A stretch of 64,000 nt of DNA from Candidatus Sphingomonas excrementigallinarum (GTDB lineage: Bacteria; Pseudomonadota; Alphaproteobacteria; Sphingomonadales; Sphingomonadaceae), in NCBI GenBank assembly GCA_019112965.1, contig DXIH01000171.1:1-64000 (forward strand). The letters are read 5' to 3'. The notes beneath the pieces were generated by a model. That model saw only the letters and a list, made by a program, of their open reading frames with translations. It did no database searches and was not told where the DNA came from. The position numbers were made by a program, and so were the translations under genes. Shown one piece after another: positions 26,647-35,492 of this stretch; the first letter of the stretch is position 1; the number at the start of each line of letters is the position of its first letter.

Positions 26647-27966
26647 TCAGTCCTCGGCGATCAGGCTGTCCCGGCGGGTGTCGCGCATCCGCAGGTACAC
26701 GATCAGCGAGATGCCGATCATCGCGGTGACGTACCAGTAGAAGCCCTGCTCCCATCCGGCGGCCTTGAACTTCAGCGCGACGAACTCGGCGGTGCCGCCG
26801 AAGATGGTGTTAGCCAGCGCGTAAGGCAGCGCGACGCCCAGCGCCCGGATATGGGCCGGGAACATTTCGGCCTTCACGACCGCGTTGATCGAGGTATAGC
26901 CCGTCACGATGATGAGCGCGGCCATCACCAGCAGCCCGGCGGTGAACATGTCCTTCGTATGCTGGAGCGCGGTGAAGATAGGATAGGTGAACAGCACGCC
27001 CGAGATGCCGAAGGCGATCATCAGCGGCTTGCGCCCGATCTTGTCGCTCAGCGCACCGGCCACCGGCTGGAGCAGCATGAAGACGAACAGCGTGACCGCA
27101 TTGATCTGGGTCGCGGCTTCCTTGCTGAAGCCCGAGGTGTTGACCAGGAACTTCTGCATGTAGATCGAATAGGCGTAGAAGGCGAGCGTACCCCCGGCGG
27201 TCAGCAGCATGACCAGCGCGGTTTCCTTCGGATGATGGCGCAGCAGGGCCAGGAAGCCCGACTTGGGCGCATCCGTCGCCTTGGCGTTCTTGAAGCTCTC
27301 GGTCTCGGCCAGGCCGCGACGCAGGCGGAACACGACGACGGCCAGGACCGCGCCGACTGCGAACGGAATACGCCAGCCCCATTCCTCCAGCGCGGGCTTG
27401 TCCATGACGCTTTGGAGCAGCAGCAGCAGCAGGATCGCGAGCAACTGGCCCGAGATCAGCGTGACATATTGGAAGGACGAGAAGAAGCCACGCCGGTCCT
27501 TGCCCGCCATCTCGGACAGATAGGTCGCGCTGGCACCATATTCGCCGCCCACCGACAGGCCCTGCATCAGGCGCGCGATGACCAGCAGCGCGGGCGCCAT
27601 CACGCCGATCGTGGCATAGCCGGGGGTCAGCGCGATGATGAGCGAGCCCAGGCACATCAGCGTCACCGACAGGGTCAGGCCCGCCTTGCGGCCATGACGG
27701 TCGGAATAGACGCCCATCACCCAGGCGCCGATCGGCCGCATGACGAAGCCGACCGCGAACACGGCGGCGGCGCTCAGCAACTGCGCGGTCTGATTGTCGC
27801 TGGGGAAGAAATGCGGCGCGAAATAGAGCGTGAACGCGGCATAGACATACCAGTCGAACCATTCGACCAGATTGCCGGTCGATCCGCCGATGATCGATTT
27901 GAGCCGGGCATTGGTGCTGGGCGGCATGGCGGCCGTCCGAGGGGGTGTCATGGGCTTCGTCGCCAT
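26647..27966 (-). CDS. MFS transporter, metabolite:H+ symporter (KgtP/ShiA-like) family
   Basis: A 439-residue inner-membrane protein with about 12 helices. GNLVEWFDWYVYAAFTLYFA at the first helix is the signature of the metabolite:H+ symporter family, which carries dicarboxylates, 2-oxoglutarate, shikimate or proline-betaine. SDRHGRKAGL and SDKIGRKPLM are the MFS loop motifs. The start at 27966 is preferred because GGGAGA lies upstream; the frame is open further upstream to 28068 with a low-complexity extension. It is divergent from a DctB/DctD-like two-component system, which probably controls it, so a C4-dicarboxylate or keto acid is the likeliest cargo. Confidence 0.85.
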   Translation of the reverse strand: MATKPMTPPRTAAMPPSTNARLKSIIGGSTGNLVEWFDWYVYAAFTLYFAPHFFPSDNQTAQLLSAAAVFAVGFVMRPIGAWVMGVYSDRHGRKAGLTLSVTLMCLGSLIIALTPGYATIGVMAPALLVIARLMQGLSVGGEYGASATYLSEMAGKDRRGFFSSFQYVTLISGQLLAILLLLLLQSVMDKPALEEWGWRIPFAVGAVLAVVVFRLRRGLAETESFKNAKATDAPKSGFLALLRHHPKETALVMLLTAGGTLAFYAYSIYMQKFLVNTSGFSKEAATQINAVTLFVFMLLQPVAGALSDKIGRKPLMIAFGISGVLFTYPIFTALQHTKDMFTAGLLVMAALIIVTGYTSINAVVKAEMFPAHIRALGVALPYALANTIFGGTAEFVALKFKAAGWEQGFYWYVTAMIGISLIVYLRMRDTRRDSLIAED

Positions 27967-28324
27967 GTCGTCTCTCCCATCATGTTTCGTTGTCATGTTC
28001 GGAATTGGAAATCGCCTTGAAGGGCCGGAAGGCCGGTGCGGCTGGATGCCGCCCCGGCTATCGGACATGCGTCAGGGGTGGAGAGGGCGGGCCGGACTGG
28101 CGCTGTGCCGCCAGTGGCAATGCCAAGGGCCGAAAACCTGCCGCCATGATCCGGGGAACGTGCCACGCTATCCTCTCACGCCCGATCTTTTCGGTGCCGG
28201 GACAGAATGCGCGTAGGCCGGGACAGCGTAAATCGGGCGCTCGAAATATCTGAAAATCATTATGTTATAATGGGTTGTATGGATTCTCCGGTGTAGGTTC
28301 GGCTGACCTTGTGCGAAATTCCGC
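27967..28324. promoter_or_regulatory. Divergent control region between the MHS transporter and the sensor kinase gene
   Basis: No gene is seen in this 358-base gap. A perfect TATAAT at 28266-28271 lies about 50 bases before the kinase start and may be its -10 box, though no good -35 is paired with it. The transporter side was searched for the sigma-54 pattern TGGCAC-N5-TTGCA. TGGCACG occurs on the minus strand at about 28159-28165, but the matching -12 element is missing. A long inverted repeat-like stretch (CTGGCG...CGCCAG) lies at 28097-28113. Confidence 0.4.
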
Positions 28325-30127
28325 ATGGCATTGAACAGCGAATTGCAGCATCCTGCAAACATGCCCGCCCGCCGCCTCTTCCCGCTGATTCTGGCCGGGG
28401 TGTTTTCCATTGCGATGGGCCTGATGGCCTGGCTGGCGGCCTCGGTCTGGCTGGAGCGTGCGGCGCGCGAAGATCTGCGCGACGAGGCGCGGCGCGTCGC
28501 CACCCAGCAGATGCGTCTGTTCGCCAGCGATCTGGCGCAGTTCCGGCTGCTGCCGGTGGTGCTGGGGGAGTATAATGATCTGGGCGAGGCGCTGCGCCAA
28601 GGCGATCCCGCCGCGCGGCGGCGCATGGACGGCAAGCTGCGCCTCCTGGCCGAGCGAACCGGCGCGCCCGTCATCTATCTGATCGACCGGGCGGGCGAGA
28701 CCGTGTCCGCCTCCAATGCCGCCACCGGGGAGAGCTTTGTCGGGCGCAATTACCGCTTCCGCCCCTATTTCGTGCGTGCCCTGCAGCAGGGGGCATCGGA
28801 ATATTATGCGGTCGGCAATGTCAGCGGCCGTCCCGGCCTGTTCCTCGCCCGGCGGATCGGGTCCGCCGCCCGGCCCGACGGCGCGATCGTCGTAAAGGTC
28901 GAATTCGACAAGCTGGTCGGCATCTGGCGTACCGATCCCGGCCAGACCCTGGTCATGGACGGGCGCGGCATCATCCTGTTCGCGACCGATCCGGACGAGC
29001 GTTTTCGCACGACGCGCCCCCTGACCGCTGCCGAGCGTGCAGCGATCGCGAGCGCCGCCCAGTTCGGCGACGCTCCGCTGGGGCGCAGCCGCTACGCGCT
29101 GTCGAGCGACGGTTCTGCGGTCATGCCGAGCGGGGTGCGCGCCATCCAGGGATCGGCGGCGATGCCGGTGCCCGGCTGGCGGCTGGTCCATCTCGTGCCG
29201 GTCGCCACCGCCCTGCGCGAAGCGGCCAATCTCGCGCGGCTGATCGGGCTGGTCGCCGCGCTGATCAGCGGGCTGGTCGCCGCCTTCCTGCTCTGGCGGC
29301 GCACCCGCGCCGCCGATGCCGCCCGCGAGCGTGCCCGGCTCGAGGCCGCCGTCGCGACGCGAACCGCCGAACTGCGTGCCGAGATCGCCGAGCGGACGCG
29401 AAGCGACCTGCGCTTCCGCGCCGCCCGCGAGGAGCTGGCACAGGCCAATCGGCTGGGGTCGCTGGGCTCGATCACTGCGGGGCTGGCGCATGAGATCAAT
29501 CAGCCGGTGGCGACCATCCGCACCCTGTCGGAAAATGCCCGCGCGCATCTGGCGGGCGGCAGGCTCGACCGGGTCGCCGCCAATCTCGACACCGCGATCG
29601 GACTGACCGCGAAGATCGGCGCGATCACCCAGGAGATGCGGCGCTTCGCGCGGCGCGGCACCGGCACGGTCGAACCCGTGCCGCTGGATGCGGTGATCGC
29701 GGGTACGCGCCTGTTGATCGGCGACCAGTTCCGCGCCGCCGGAGTGGCACTGGACTGGCCAGCCGCCGGGCAGCCGAGCGTGATCGCCGGACGGGTGCGG
29801 CTGGAGCAGGTGCTGGTCAACCTGCTCCAGAATGCGCTCGACGCCGTGGCGGGCCGTGACGCCCCGCAGGTCGCCCTGACCATCGCCGCCGAAGGCGACC
29901 GGGTCGCGCTGACCGTCGCCGATAACGGCCCCGGTATCGATCCGGCGATCGTCGACCAGATTTTCGAGCCTTTCGTCACCGGCAAGCCCGAGGGGCTGGG
30001 CCTGGGACTGGGCATCGTGCGCGACATCATCAAGGCGTTCGACGGGACGGTATCGGTCGTACCCTCGCCTCTGGGGGGCGCGGCCTTCCGGGTGACGGTC
30101 GCGCGGGCAAGGGAGGCGACGCCGTGA
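28325..30127 (+). CDS. DctB-like membrane sensor histidine kinase
   Basis: A 600-residue protein. A first membrane helix spans about residues 18-40 and a second about 306-326 (LIGLVAALISGLVAAFLLW). The 260 residues between them form a periplasmic double-PAS/dCache sensor (SFVGRNYRFRPYFVRAL is typical of DctB-like sensors). A coiled linker leads to the H-box GLAHEINQPVATIRTLSENA with His at about 389, then NLLQNALDAV, DNGPGIDP and GLGLGLGIV of the ATPase domain. It would sense a dicarboxylate and phosphorylate the next gene's product. The stop overlaps the next start (GTGA). The start codon is uncertain because no clear ribosome-binding site precedes 28325. Confidence 0.87.
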   Translation: MALNSELQHPANMPARRLFPLILAGVFSIAMGLMAWLAASVWLERAAREDLRDEARRVATQQMRLFASDLAQFRLLPVVLGEYNDLGEALRQGDPAARRRMDGKLRLLAERTGAPVIYLIDRAGETVSASNAATGESFVGRNYRFRPYFVRALQQGASEYYAVGNVSGRPGLFLARRIGSAARPDGAIVVKVEFDKLVGIWRTDPGQTLVMDGRGIILFATDPDERFRTTRPLTAAERAAIASAAQFGDAPLGRSRYALSSDGSAVMPSGVRAIQGSAAMPVPGWRLVHLVPVATALREAANLARLIGLVAALISGLVAAFLLWRRTRAADAARERARLEAAVATRTAELRAEIAERTRSDLRFRAAREELAQANRLGSLGSITAGLAHEINQPVATIRTLSENARAHLAGGRLDRVAANLDTAIGLTAKIGAITQEMRRFARRGTGTVEPVPLDAVIAGTRLLIGDQFRAAGVALDWPAAGQPSVIAGRVRLEQVLVNLLQNALDAVAGRDAPQVALTIAAEGDRVALTVADNGPGIDPAIVDQIFEPFVTGKPEGLGLGLGIVRDIIKAFDGTVSVVPSPLGGAAFRVTVARAREATP

Positions 30128-31416
30128 AGGTCCTGCTGATCGACGACGATGACGACCTGCGCGACGCCATCGCCGATACCTTCGCCATCGCCGGTATCGC
30201 GGTGGAGCCCCATGCCGATGCGCGGATCGCGCTGGACCAGATCGGTGCGGATTATGAAGGGATCGTCGTCACCGATATCCGGATGCCCGGCATGGACGGC
30301 CATGCGGTGTTCGATGCGGTCCATGCCGGTGATCCCGAACTGCCCGTCCTGCTGATGACCGGGCATGGCGACATCGCGATGGCGGTGGCCGCGATGGGGC
30401 GGGGGGCGTTCGACTTCATCGCCAAGCCCTTTGCGACCGACCATCTGGTCGCCAGCGTCCGCCGCGCGCTGGAGACGCGCCGGCTGGTGCTGGAAAACCG
30501 GCGGTTGCGCGCGGCGCTGCCCGCGGCCGAGGCGGACTTCCCGCTGCTCGGCACGACGCCCGCCATGTCCGCCCTGCGTGACGCGGTGCGCCAACTGGCC
30601 CAGGTCGAGGTCGACGTCCTGATCGAGGGAGAGACCGGCACCGGCAAGGAACTGGTCGCGCGGATGCTGCATCGCTGGAGCAAGCGGCGGGGCCGCGAGT
30701 TCGTCGCGATCGACTGTGCCGCGCTGCCCGACCAGCTCGCCGACGAGGCGTTGTTCGGCGGGCGTTTGCAGGGTGGACGGATCGACGACGCCAATCGCGG
30801 CACGCTGTTCCTCGACGAGATCGACAGCATGTCGAGCGCGGTACAGGGCAAGCTGTTGCGCGTGATCGAGGAGCGGGAACTTCCCCCCATCGGCGGCGGA
30901 TCGCCGCGCAGCGTCGACCTGCGCATCGTCGCGGCGGCCAAGGGCGACCTGTCCCAGGCGGTGGCAGACGGACGCTTCCGCGAGGATCTCCTCTATCGTC
31001 TGGAAACCGTCCGCGTCCGCATTCCCCCGCTTCGCGAACGCCGCGCCGACGTGCCGTTGCTGTTCAGCTATTTCCTGCAAGACGCGGCGGAGCGGTTTCA
31101 TCGGCCGGTCCCGCCGCTGACCGCAACGGTCGAGGCCAGGTTGATGAGCGATCCCTGGCGAGGCAATGTCCGGGCGCTGCGCAACTTCGCGGTTCAGACC
31201 GTCCTGGCCTTGCCCGACACCGGCGGGGACGATGCCGGCCTGCCGCTGGCCGACCGGGTTGCCAGGTTCGAAGCCGCCGTCATTTCGGAGGCCTTGCAAA
31301 AGGCCGCTGGCGATGTCGCGATGGCGGCGGACGCATTGGGCATGTCGAAACGCAGCCTTTACGACCGGCTCCAGCGGTACGGCCTGGATGCCAGCGAGCA
31401 CCGTCGGGCAAACTGA
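30124..31416 (+). CDS. DctD-like response regulator with AAA+ and Fis-type HTH domains, GAFTGA loop missing
   Basis: A 430-residue protein starting with GTG coupled to the kinase gene. The receiver domain has the acidic cluster DDDDD at residues 7-11, phospho-acceptor Asp51 (VVTDIRMPG) and KPF. The AAA+ domain has Walker A GETGTGKE near residue 169 and Walker B GTLFLDEID. Between LFG and GTLF only about 12 residues remain where sigma-54 activators normally have about 21 including GAFTGA. The C-terminal HTH is KAAGDVAMAADALGMSKRSL followed by YDRLQRYG. It probably regulates the divergent transporter, but may not work with sigma-54. Confidence 0.87.
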   Translation: MKVLLIDDDDDLRDAIADTFAIAGIAVEPHADARIALDQIGADYEGIVVTDIRMPGMDGHAVFDAVHAGDPELPVLLMTGHGDIAMAVAAMGRGAFDFIAKPFATDHLVASVRRALETRRLVLENRRLRAALPAAEADFPLLGTTPAMSALRDAVRQLAQVEVDVLIEGETGTGKELVARMLHRWSKRRGREFVAIDCAALPDQLADEALFGGRLQGGRIDDANRGTLFLDEIDSMSSAVQGKLLRVIEERELPPIGGGSPRSVDLRIVAAAKGDLSQAVADGRFREDLLYRLETVRVRIPPLRERRADVPLLFSYFLQDAAERFHRPVPPLTATVEARLMSDPWRGNVRALRNFAVQTVLALPDTGGDDAGLPLADRVARFEAAVISEALQKAAGDVAMAADALGMSKRSLYDRLQRYGLDASEHRRAN

Positions 31417-31502
31417 TTTCGGTCGGCCCGGCCCCCAGCTTCCGGATTTTCATTTTGCAAGGTCAGCGAAATCCCGGCCCGTCCGGTCGCGACAGCCCGC
31501 AA

Positions 31503-31814
31503 TTACCGAGGCGTTCTGGCGGGAATCCTGGCGAATGCCGTGTCGAGATTGGCCAGAACCTTGTCGGTGATGGTGTCGCGAGAATATTTCTGAACGGTCT
31601 TCAACGTCATGCCGCGCGCCAATCGGATCCGGTAATCCGAGCTCATACCTGGGATATACCGATCGAGCAGCGCCTTGGCGGCCGGATCATCGAGCAGCGT
31701 GCCGATCGTGGTCGACGAACTGCTATAATGTTTCGGCTTTGCCCCATTCGCGGTTTGCGCATGGCCGCTCGCGGAGAGGGCCATCAGGGCGACTGCCGTC
31801 AGTAATGTACGCAT
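31503..31814 (-). CDS. Small secreted protein of unknown function, paralogue 2
   Basis: A 103-residue protein with signal peptide (MRTLLTAVALMALSASGHAQ). The start at 31814 has CGGAGG seven bases upstream; the frame is open further 5'. The mature region repeats the motifs of the gene at 5937-6260: HYSSSSTTIGTLLDDPAAKA, PGM, ARGMTLKTVQKYSRDTITDK and VLANLDTAFARIPA. It converges on the response regulator gene. Strong conservation of the C-terminal IGTLLDDP and DTITDKVLANLD blocks suggests a defined fold or binding surface. Function unknown. Confidence 0.85.
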   Translation of the reverse strand: MRTLLTAVALMALSASGHAQTANGAKPKHYSSSSTTIGTLLDDPAAKALLDRYIPGMSSDYRIRLARGMTLKTVQKYSRDTITDKVLANLDTAFARIPARTPR

Positions 31815-31842
31815 GCGATATCCTCCGGTCGATCCTGTCAAA

Positions 31843-31871
31843 TCTATCGCACGGTATCGTACGTTTAACAA
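31843..31871 (-). promoter_or_regulatory. Promoter of small secreted protein 2 with conserved spacer motif
   Basis: On the minus strand TTGTTA and GATAGA are separated by 17 bases with spacer AACGTACGATACCGTGC. The arrangement and spacer match the promoter at 6295-6323, implying joint control of the two paralogues. Confidence 0.55.
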
Positions 31872-31883
31872 GGACTGGATGAA

Positions 31884-34800
31884 TCAGAGAACGGTTACGG
31901 CCATCGTGACCCGGCGGTTGGCGGGGGCGACTTCCTCCTCCGGCTTCATGTCCAGTAAGGGGCGACCGTCCGCCGCCCAGTGGACACGGCGTATGCGCGC
32001 GTCTCGCCCATTTCCACCGACGCCGTCGCCCCAGCTATGGTAGACATAGAGGGGGACGCCATCCTCGTCCGAGGTGAAGGCGCCGTGTCCCGGCCCCTGT
32101 TCGTACCGACGATAGTCCTTTTCGCCGCTCGGCATCGCCACGCTCTTCTGCAACGGGGCAGACCATTTGCGCCAGGAGTCGATACGCGTCAGATCCGCAT
32201 CGAGGGGCGCGGAAATTCCGTTGACGACATAGGTCGGGCTGACCCCGGAACTGGAATAGACGAGCGTGATCCGCCCGTCATGGGCAAGCGCGAAGGCGCC
32301 TTCGGCCAGATTCTCTTCGACCGAGCTTTCGGGGGCGATGATCGGGGACGGGGGACCGGCGAGCCGTGTCGGCCGGGCGGGATCGACCTTGGCGATCCAT
32401 GTCAGCGGGTCGCCCAGAGGACCTGACGTCGGAAGATAGCGTTGCGACCAAGTGTAATAGCCTTGGCCGCCCAGCTCGAAATACGACATGTCGAGGCTGA
32501 TGTTGGAGGGCATATCCGCTCGCCCGAGCGCGCGGCCATCGGCTTTCAGGATCGCGGCCGGTTTGGACCAGTCGGCGGGATTTGCCGGATCGCCGCCGTC
32601 GCGCAACTGGATGATGTGCGACTGGACCGTCGACCATGCGCCGCCCTCGCTGGACTGGTCGTCCTTCGCATTGAAGCAGGGGGCAAAGAGGATCGACAAT
32701 TTGCCGCCGATCTCGTGGATTTCCGGTGCCCAGTAACACCCCGCGATCACCCGACCTTCTGCCGTTCGATCGTGGCGGGTCCGGCGGTTGAGCAGGTCCA
32801 CTTCGCGCGCGCGGCCGCCCTGATCGTCGGCGAGGTCCGCGACGCTGTCCGCGATCCGAAGCGGCAGATGGACCGAACCGACATTGTCGTTGTCGGTGTC
32901 GTCGGTGGCGACGAAAAGATAGCGGACCTTGCCCTTATGCTCCCACCGATAGATGTCGGGATCGGCCCGGTTATACGCGAAAATCGCCGGATAGCGCCGC
33001 TGGCGGATCGTCCCGTGGACCAGATAGCGGCCCGGCCGGTTCAATCGTGCGAGGTCGTCGGCGTCCCAGTCGACCGCCCGCGTCGCGGTGGAGCCGTCCG
33101 GATATCCCAGGGTCGCCTGCGCGGTATCGAGCGCGCGGATCTGTCCCGCGCGGATGCTTTGGGGGGCGACGGTGGCCGTCGTGTTGACGATACGGCCAAA
33201 GCGATGGGTCAGGGCGGTCGCGGTGGCATCGTCGATCGGCAAGGTGTCGATCGCCGTCATCGTCACGTCGCCGTCTCGGACATCGCCGACATTGCCGGTC
33301 GTGGCGATCCGGGGCCTTCGACCGCCCGTTTCGGGATAAAAGCGCGTCTCCTGCCAATCCTGACGCGCCAGGTCTGCCACGGTCGTCCAGTGTGGACGGC
33401 CCGAAAGGTCATCCCAGGCCACGATGTAGCGCCGGGTGGACGTGTCCCAGATGGCGCGTGGCCGGGTCATGCCCTGGTCCGCGGTGCCCAGGTCGAGCGT
33501 GCCAAGCTCGACGAAGTCGGAGGACCCGGGCTTGCGGCGGAATATGATCGCGGCGGGGCCGCCCGGGACCGGACGCCCATCCATGTCGACACGGGCCGCG
33601 ATGACGCCGATCCCGCCATCGGCAAAGTAGAAGAGGGAGGGTTGGGCGACGCCCCGAAGCGCGACCCGGTCGAGCCCGACATAGTCGCCCCGCGCGAAGG
33701 CGACGCCGTAATCGTCATTGAGGGGGACCATCCGGCCGTCCGCATCCGTCAGGCCCAGATGGACGCTTCGCGCGACGGTCGGTTGGTTGGCATCCCGGGC
33801 CGTCGTCGGCACCCGGGCATAGGCTTCGATCCGGCGGGCGGATGCACCGAGCAGCGTGACGGTGAACGACTTGGTCAGGGTGATGCCATCCGGCCGGGCC
33901 AGCCTGCCTTCGAGGCGGACGACGCGGGACTTGGCGGCGGCATTGGTCAGGATGCCATCGGGTACGACCCGTCCATCGGCCAGCCAGGTGGCGGTGTAAC
34001 CCGCCGGCACCGGCAGGTGCGTGCCCGATGCCAGGACCGGGGCAACGACCCAGCGGTCGGCGATGGTGGCCGCATGGGGATCGGGGCGGTTCCACTGCGC
34101 CACCAGCGCGTCGCGCTCGCCCGCCGTAATAGGCAGGACCGTGCCATGCCGGGGCGATACGGGCAGGTGGAACCGGCGCGGATAGGTCCAGTTGATCTTG
34201 CCCTGAAGCGAATGGGTGGCGAGCGGGATGTAACCGACGCCGCCATAATCATCGACCCACAGGAAATAGCGAAAGCCGCTGGTATCGCCGGGATTGGCGC
34301 GAAAGGCGGTGGGACCCTCCACCTCGGGCGTGCCGCTGCGACGACCGATGCAGCGATCGATGATCCTCCACGCCCCGGACGCACCATCGGCGCGGAGCGA
34401 CGGAGAGACCTGGGCCAGGATGTCGCTCGACGGGCAGCCATCGGCGTCGCTGACCTTGGTGAAACGATAATATCGGTCGCCGTCCTGCAACACCGTGGCA
34501 TCGATCATGCCCTTGGCCTTGACGGCGCCGGGTACGTCGGCGGCCTTGAACCAGGGCACCGGGGCGGAAAAGGTCCGGAAGTCGCGCGTGGTCGCGCGCA
34601 GGATTTGCGGCCCGTCGCCATCCTCGACCTTATGCTCGGCATCCTTGTACAAGGTCGACGTCCAATAGACGACATAGGCGCCGATCGAGGGATCATAGCT
34701 GGCCTCGGGCGCCCAGGTCATTCCGGCGTTGGGCAGATTGACGAGGACGTGCCGCTGCTTGCCCCAGTGGATCAGGTCGGTCGATTCCCAGACTTCGAGA

Positions 34801-35492
34801 TACCGGCTGCCCTGGCTGGTCGACCCACCCCAGCCGGTGCGTCCGGTCGAAAGATCGGTGGCGAGCAGGAAGAAACGATCCCCCTCGGCGGAGCGCATGA
34901 TGAAGGGATCGCGGAGCCCCTGGGTACCCTCGTGGGATTCCAGAATCGGTTGCGCATCGTTCAGCGTCTTCCACTGCAGCGCGTTGTTGCCATCCGACAC
35001 CGCAAAGCGCAGCTTTTCGCCGTCGATCGTGTTGCCGGTGAAATAGACGAACATATAGGCGGAGGGCGGGGCGGGCGCTGCCGGTGCGGCCTTCACGGTG
35101 ACGTCGATGGGTACGGCGACAGGACGGTGTCCGGGAAGCGAGACCGTGGCGGTCAGGCGCACGCGCCGATCGGCCGCACCGCGCTTGACGGCTCCTTTCG
35201 ACACCGTGTCGGGGCCGCGCCCTCGATCGGTGTCGGAGATCATCGCCGGGTCGGAGGAATGCCAGGTGATCCGTGCGTCGGCGGTCTTTGCATTGCCGGA
35301 CAGCCCGTTCAGGGCCGATGCGTCACCGGGTAGCGTGATATTGCCGCGGATCGGCGCGGCAAAGGCGGGATCGCGACGAAGCGCCTGGACGACGACGTCC
35401 ACGATCGCGTCATTCGCGGGCGCGGCCGCCGTCAACGCCAGGCCGGACGCCGTGAGGACGATCATGCTCACGGGACGCCATATCTTGTTCAT
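31884..35492 (-). CDS. Large exported protein with two GH43 modules and an Ig-like domain
   Basis: A 1202-residue protein. The start at 35492 follows GGGAGAG and gives a signal peptide; an in-frame ATG at 35510 is weaker. Residues about 50-140 look like a bacterial Ig-like domain (LNGLSGNAKTADARITWHSS). A first GH43 five-bladed propeller follows (GLRDPFIMRSAEG, MTWAPEASYDPSIGAYVVYW, EVEGPTAFRA). A middle beta-rich region leads to a second GH43-like propeller at about 860-1180 (YNRADPDIYRW, GCYWAPEIHEIGGK, LDMSYFELGG, EENLAEGAFALAHDGRITLV). Double-GH43 proteins act on arabinan or arabinoxylan-type side chains; the substrate here is not readable. Confidence 0.83.
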   Translation of the reverse strand: MNKIWRPVSMIVLTASGLALTAAAPANDAIVDVVVQALRRDPAFAAPIRGNITLPGDASALNGLSGNAKTADARITWHSSDPAMISDTDRGRGPDTVSKGAVKRGAADRRVRLTATVSLPGHRPVAVPIDVTVKAAPAAPAPPSAYMFVYFTGNTIDGEKLRFAVSDGNNALQWKTLNDAQPILESHEGTQGLRDPFIMRSAEGDRFFLLATDLSTGRTGWGGSTSQGSRYLEVWESTDLIHWGKQRHVLVNLPNAGMTWAPEASYDPSIGAYVVYWTSTLYKDAEHKVEDGDGPQILRATTRDFRTFSAPVPWFKAADVPGAVKAKGMIDATVLQDGDRYYRFTKVSDADGCPSSDILAQVSPSLRADGASGAWRIIDRCIGRRSGTPEVEGPTAFRANPGDTSGFRYFLWVDDYGGVGYIPLATHSLQGKINWTYPRRFHLPVSPRHGTVLPITAGERDALVAQWNRPDPHAATIADRWVVAPVLASGTHLPVPAGYTATWLADGRVVPDGILTNAAAKSRVVRLEGRLARPDGITLTKSFTVTLLGASARRIEAYARVPTTARDANQPTVARSVHLGLTDADGRMVPLNDDYGVAFARGDYVGLDRVALRGVAQPSLFYFADGGIGVIAARVDMDGRPVPGGPAAIIFRRKPGSSDFVELGTLDLGTADQGMTRPRAIWDTSTRRYIVAWDDLSGRPHWTTVADLARQDWQETRFYPETGGRRPRIATTGNVGDVRDGDVTMTAIDTLPIDDATATALTHRFGRIVNTTATVAPQSIRAGQIRALDTAQATLGYPDGSTATRAVDWDADDLARLNRPGRYLVHGTIRQRRYPAIFAYNRADPDIYRWEHKGKVRYLFVATDDTDNDNVGSVHLPLRIADSVADLADDQGGRAREVDLLNRRTRHDRTAEGRVIAGCYWAPEIHEIGGKLSILFAPCFNAKDDQSSEGGAWSTVQSHIIQLRDGGDPANPADWSKPAAILKADGRALGRADMPSNISLDMSYFELGGQGYYTWSQRYLPTSGPLGDPLTWIAKVDPARPTRLAGPPSPIIAPESSVEENLAEGAFALAHDGRITLVYSSSGVSPTYVVNGISAPLDADLTRIDSWRKWSAPLQKSVAMPSGEKDYRRYEQGPGHGAFTSDEDGVPLYVYHSWGDGVGGNGRDARIRRVHWAADGRPLLDMKPEEEVAPANRRVTMAVTVL

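Noticed and set aside
28097..28165. Possible sigma-54 promoter for the MHS transporter
   Set aside because: TGGCACG is present on the minus strand, but the element 12 bases further is CCGG-like and not TTGC, so the pair does not fit the -24/-12 pattern.
32442..35333. Plus-strand open frame of 963 codons opposite the double-GH43 gene
   Set aside because: No recognisable motif, and the opposite strand encodes a protein with two GH43 modules and a signal peptide.
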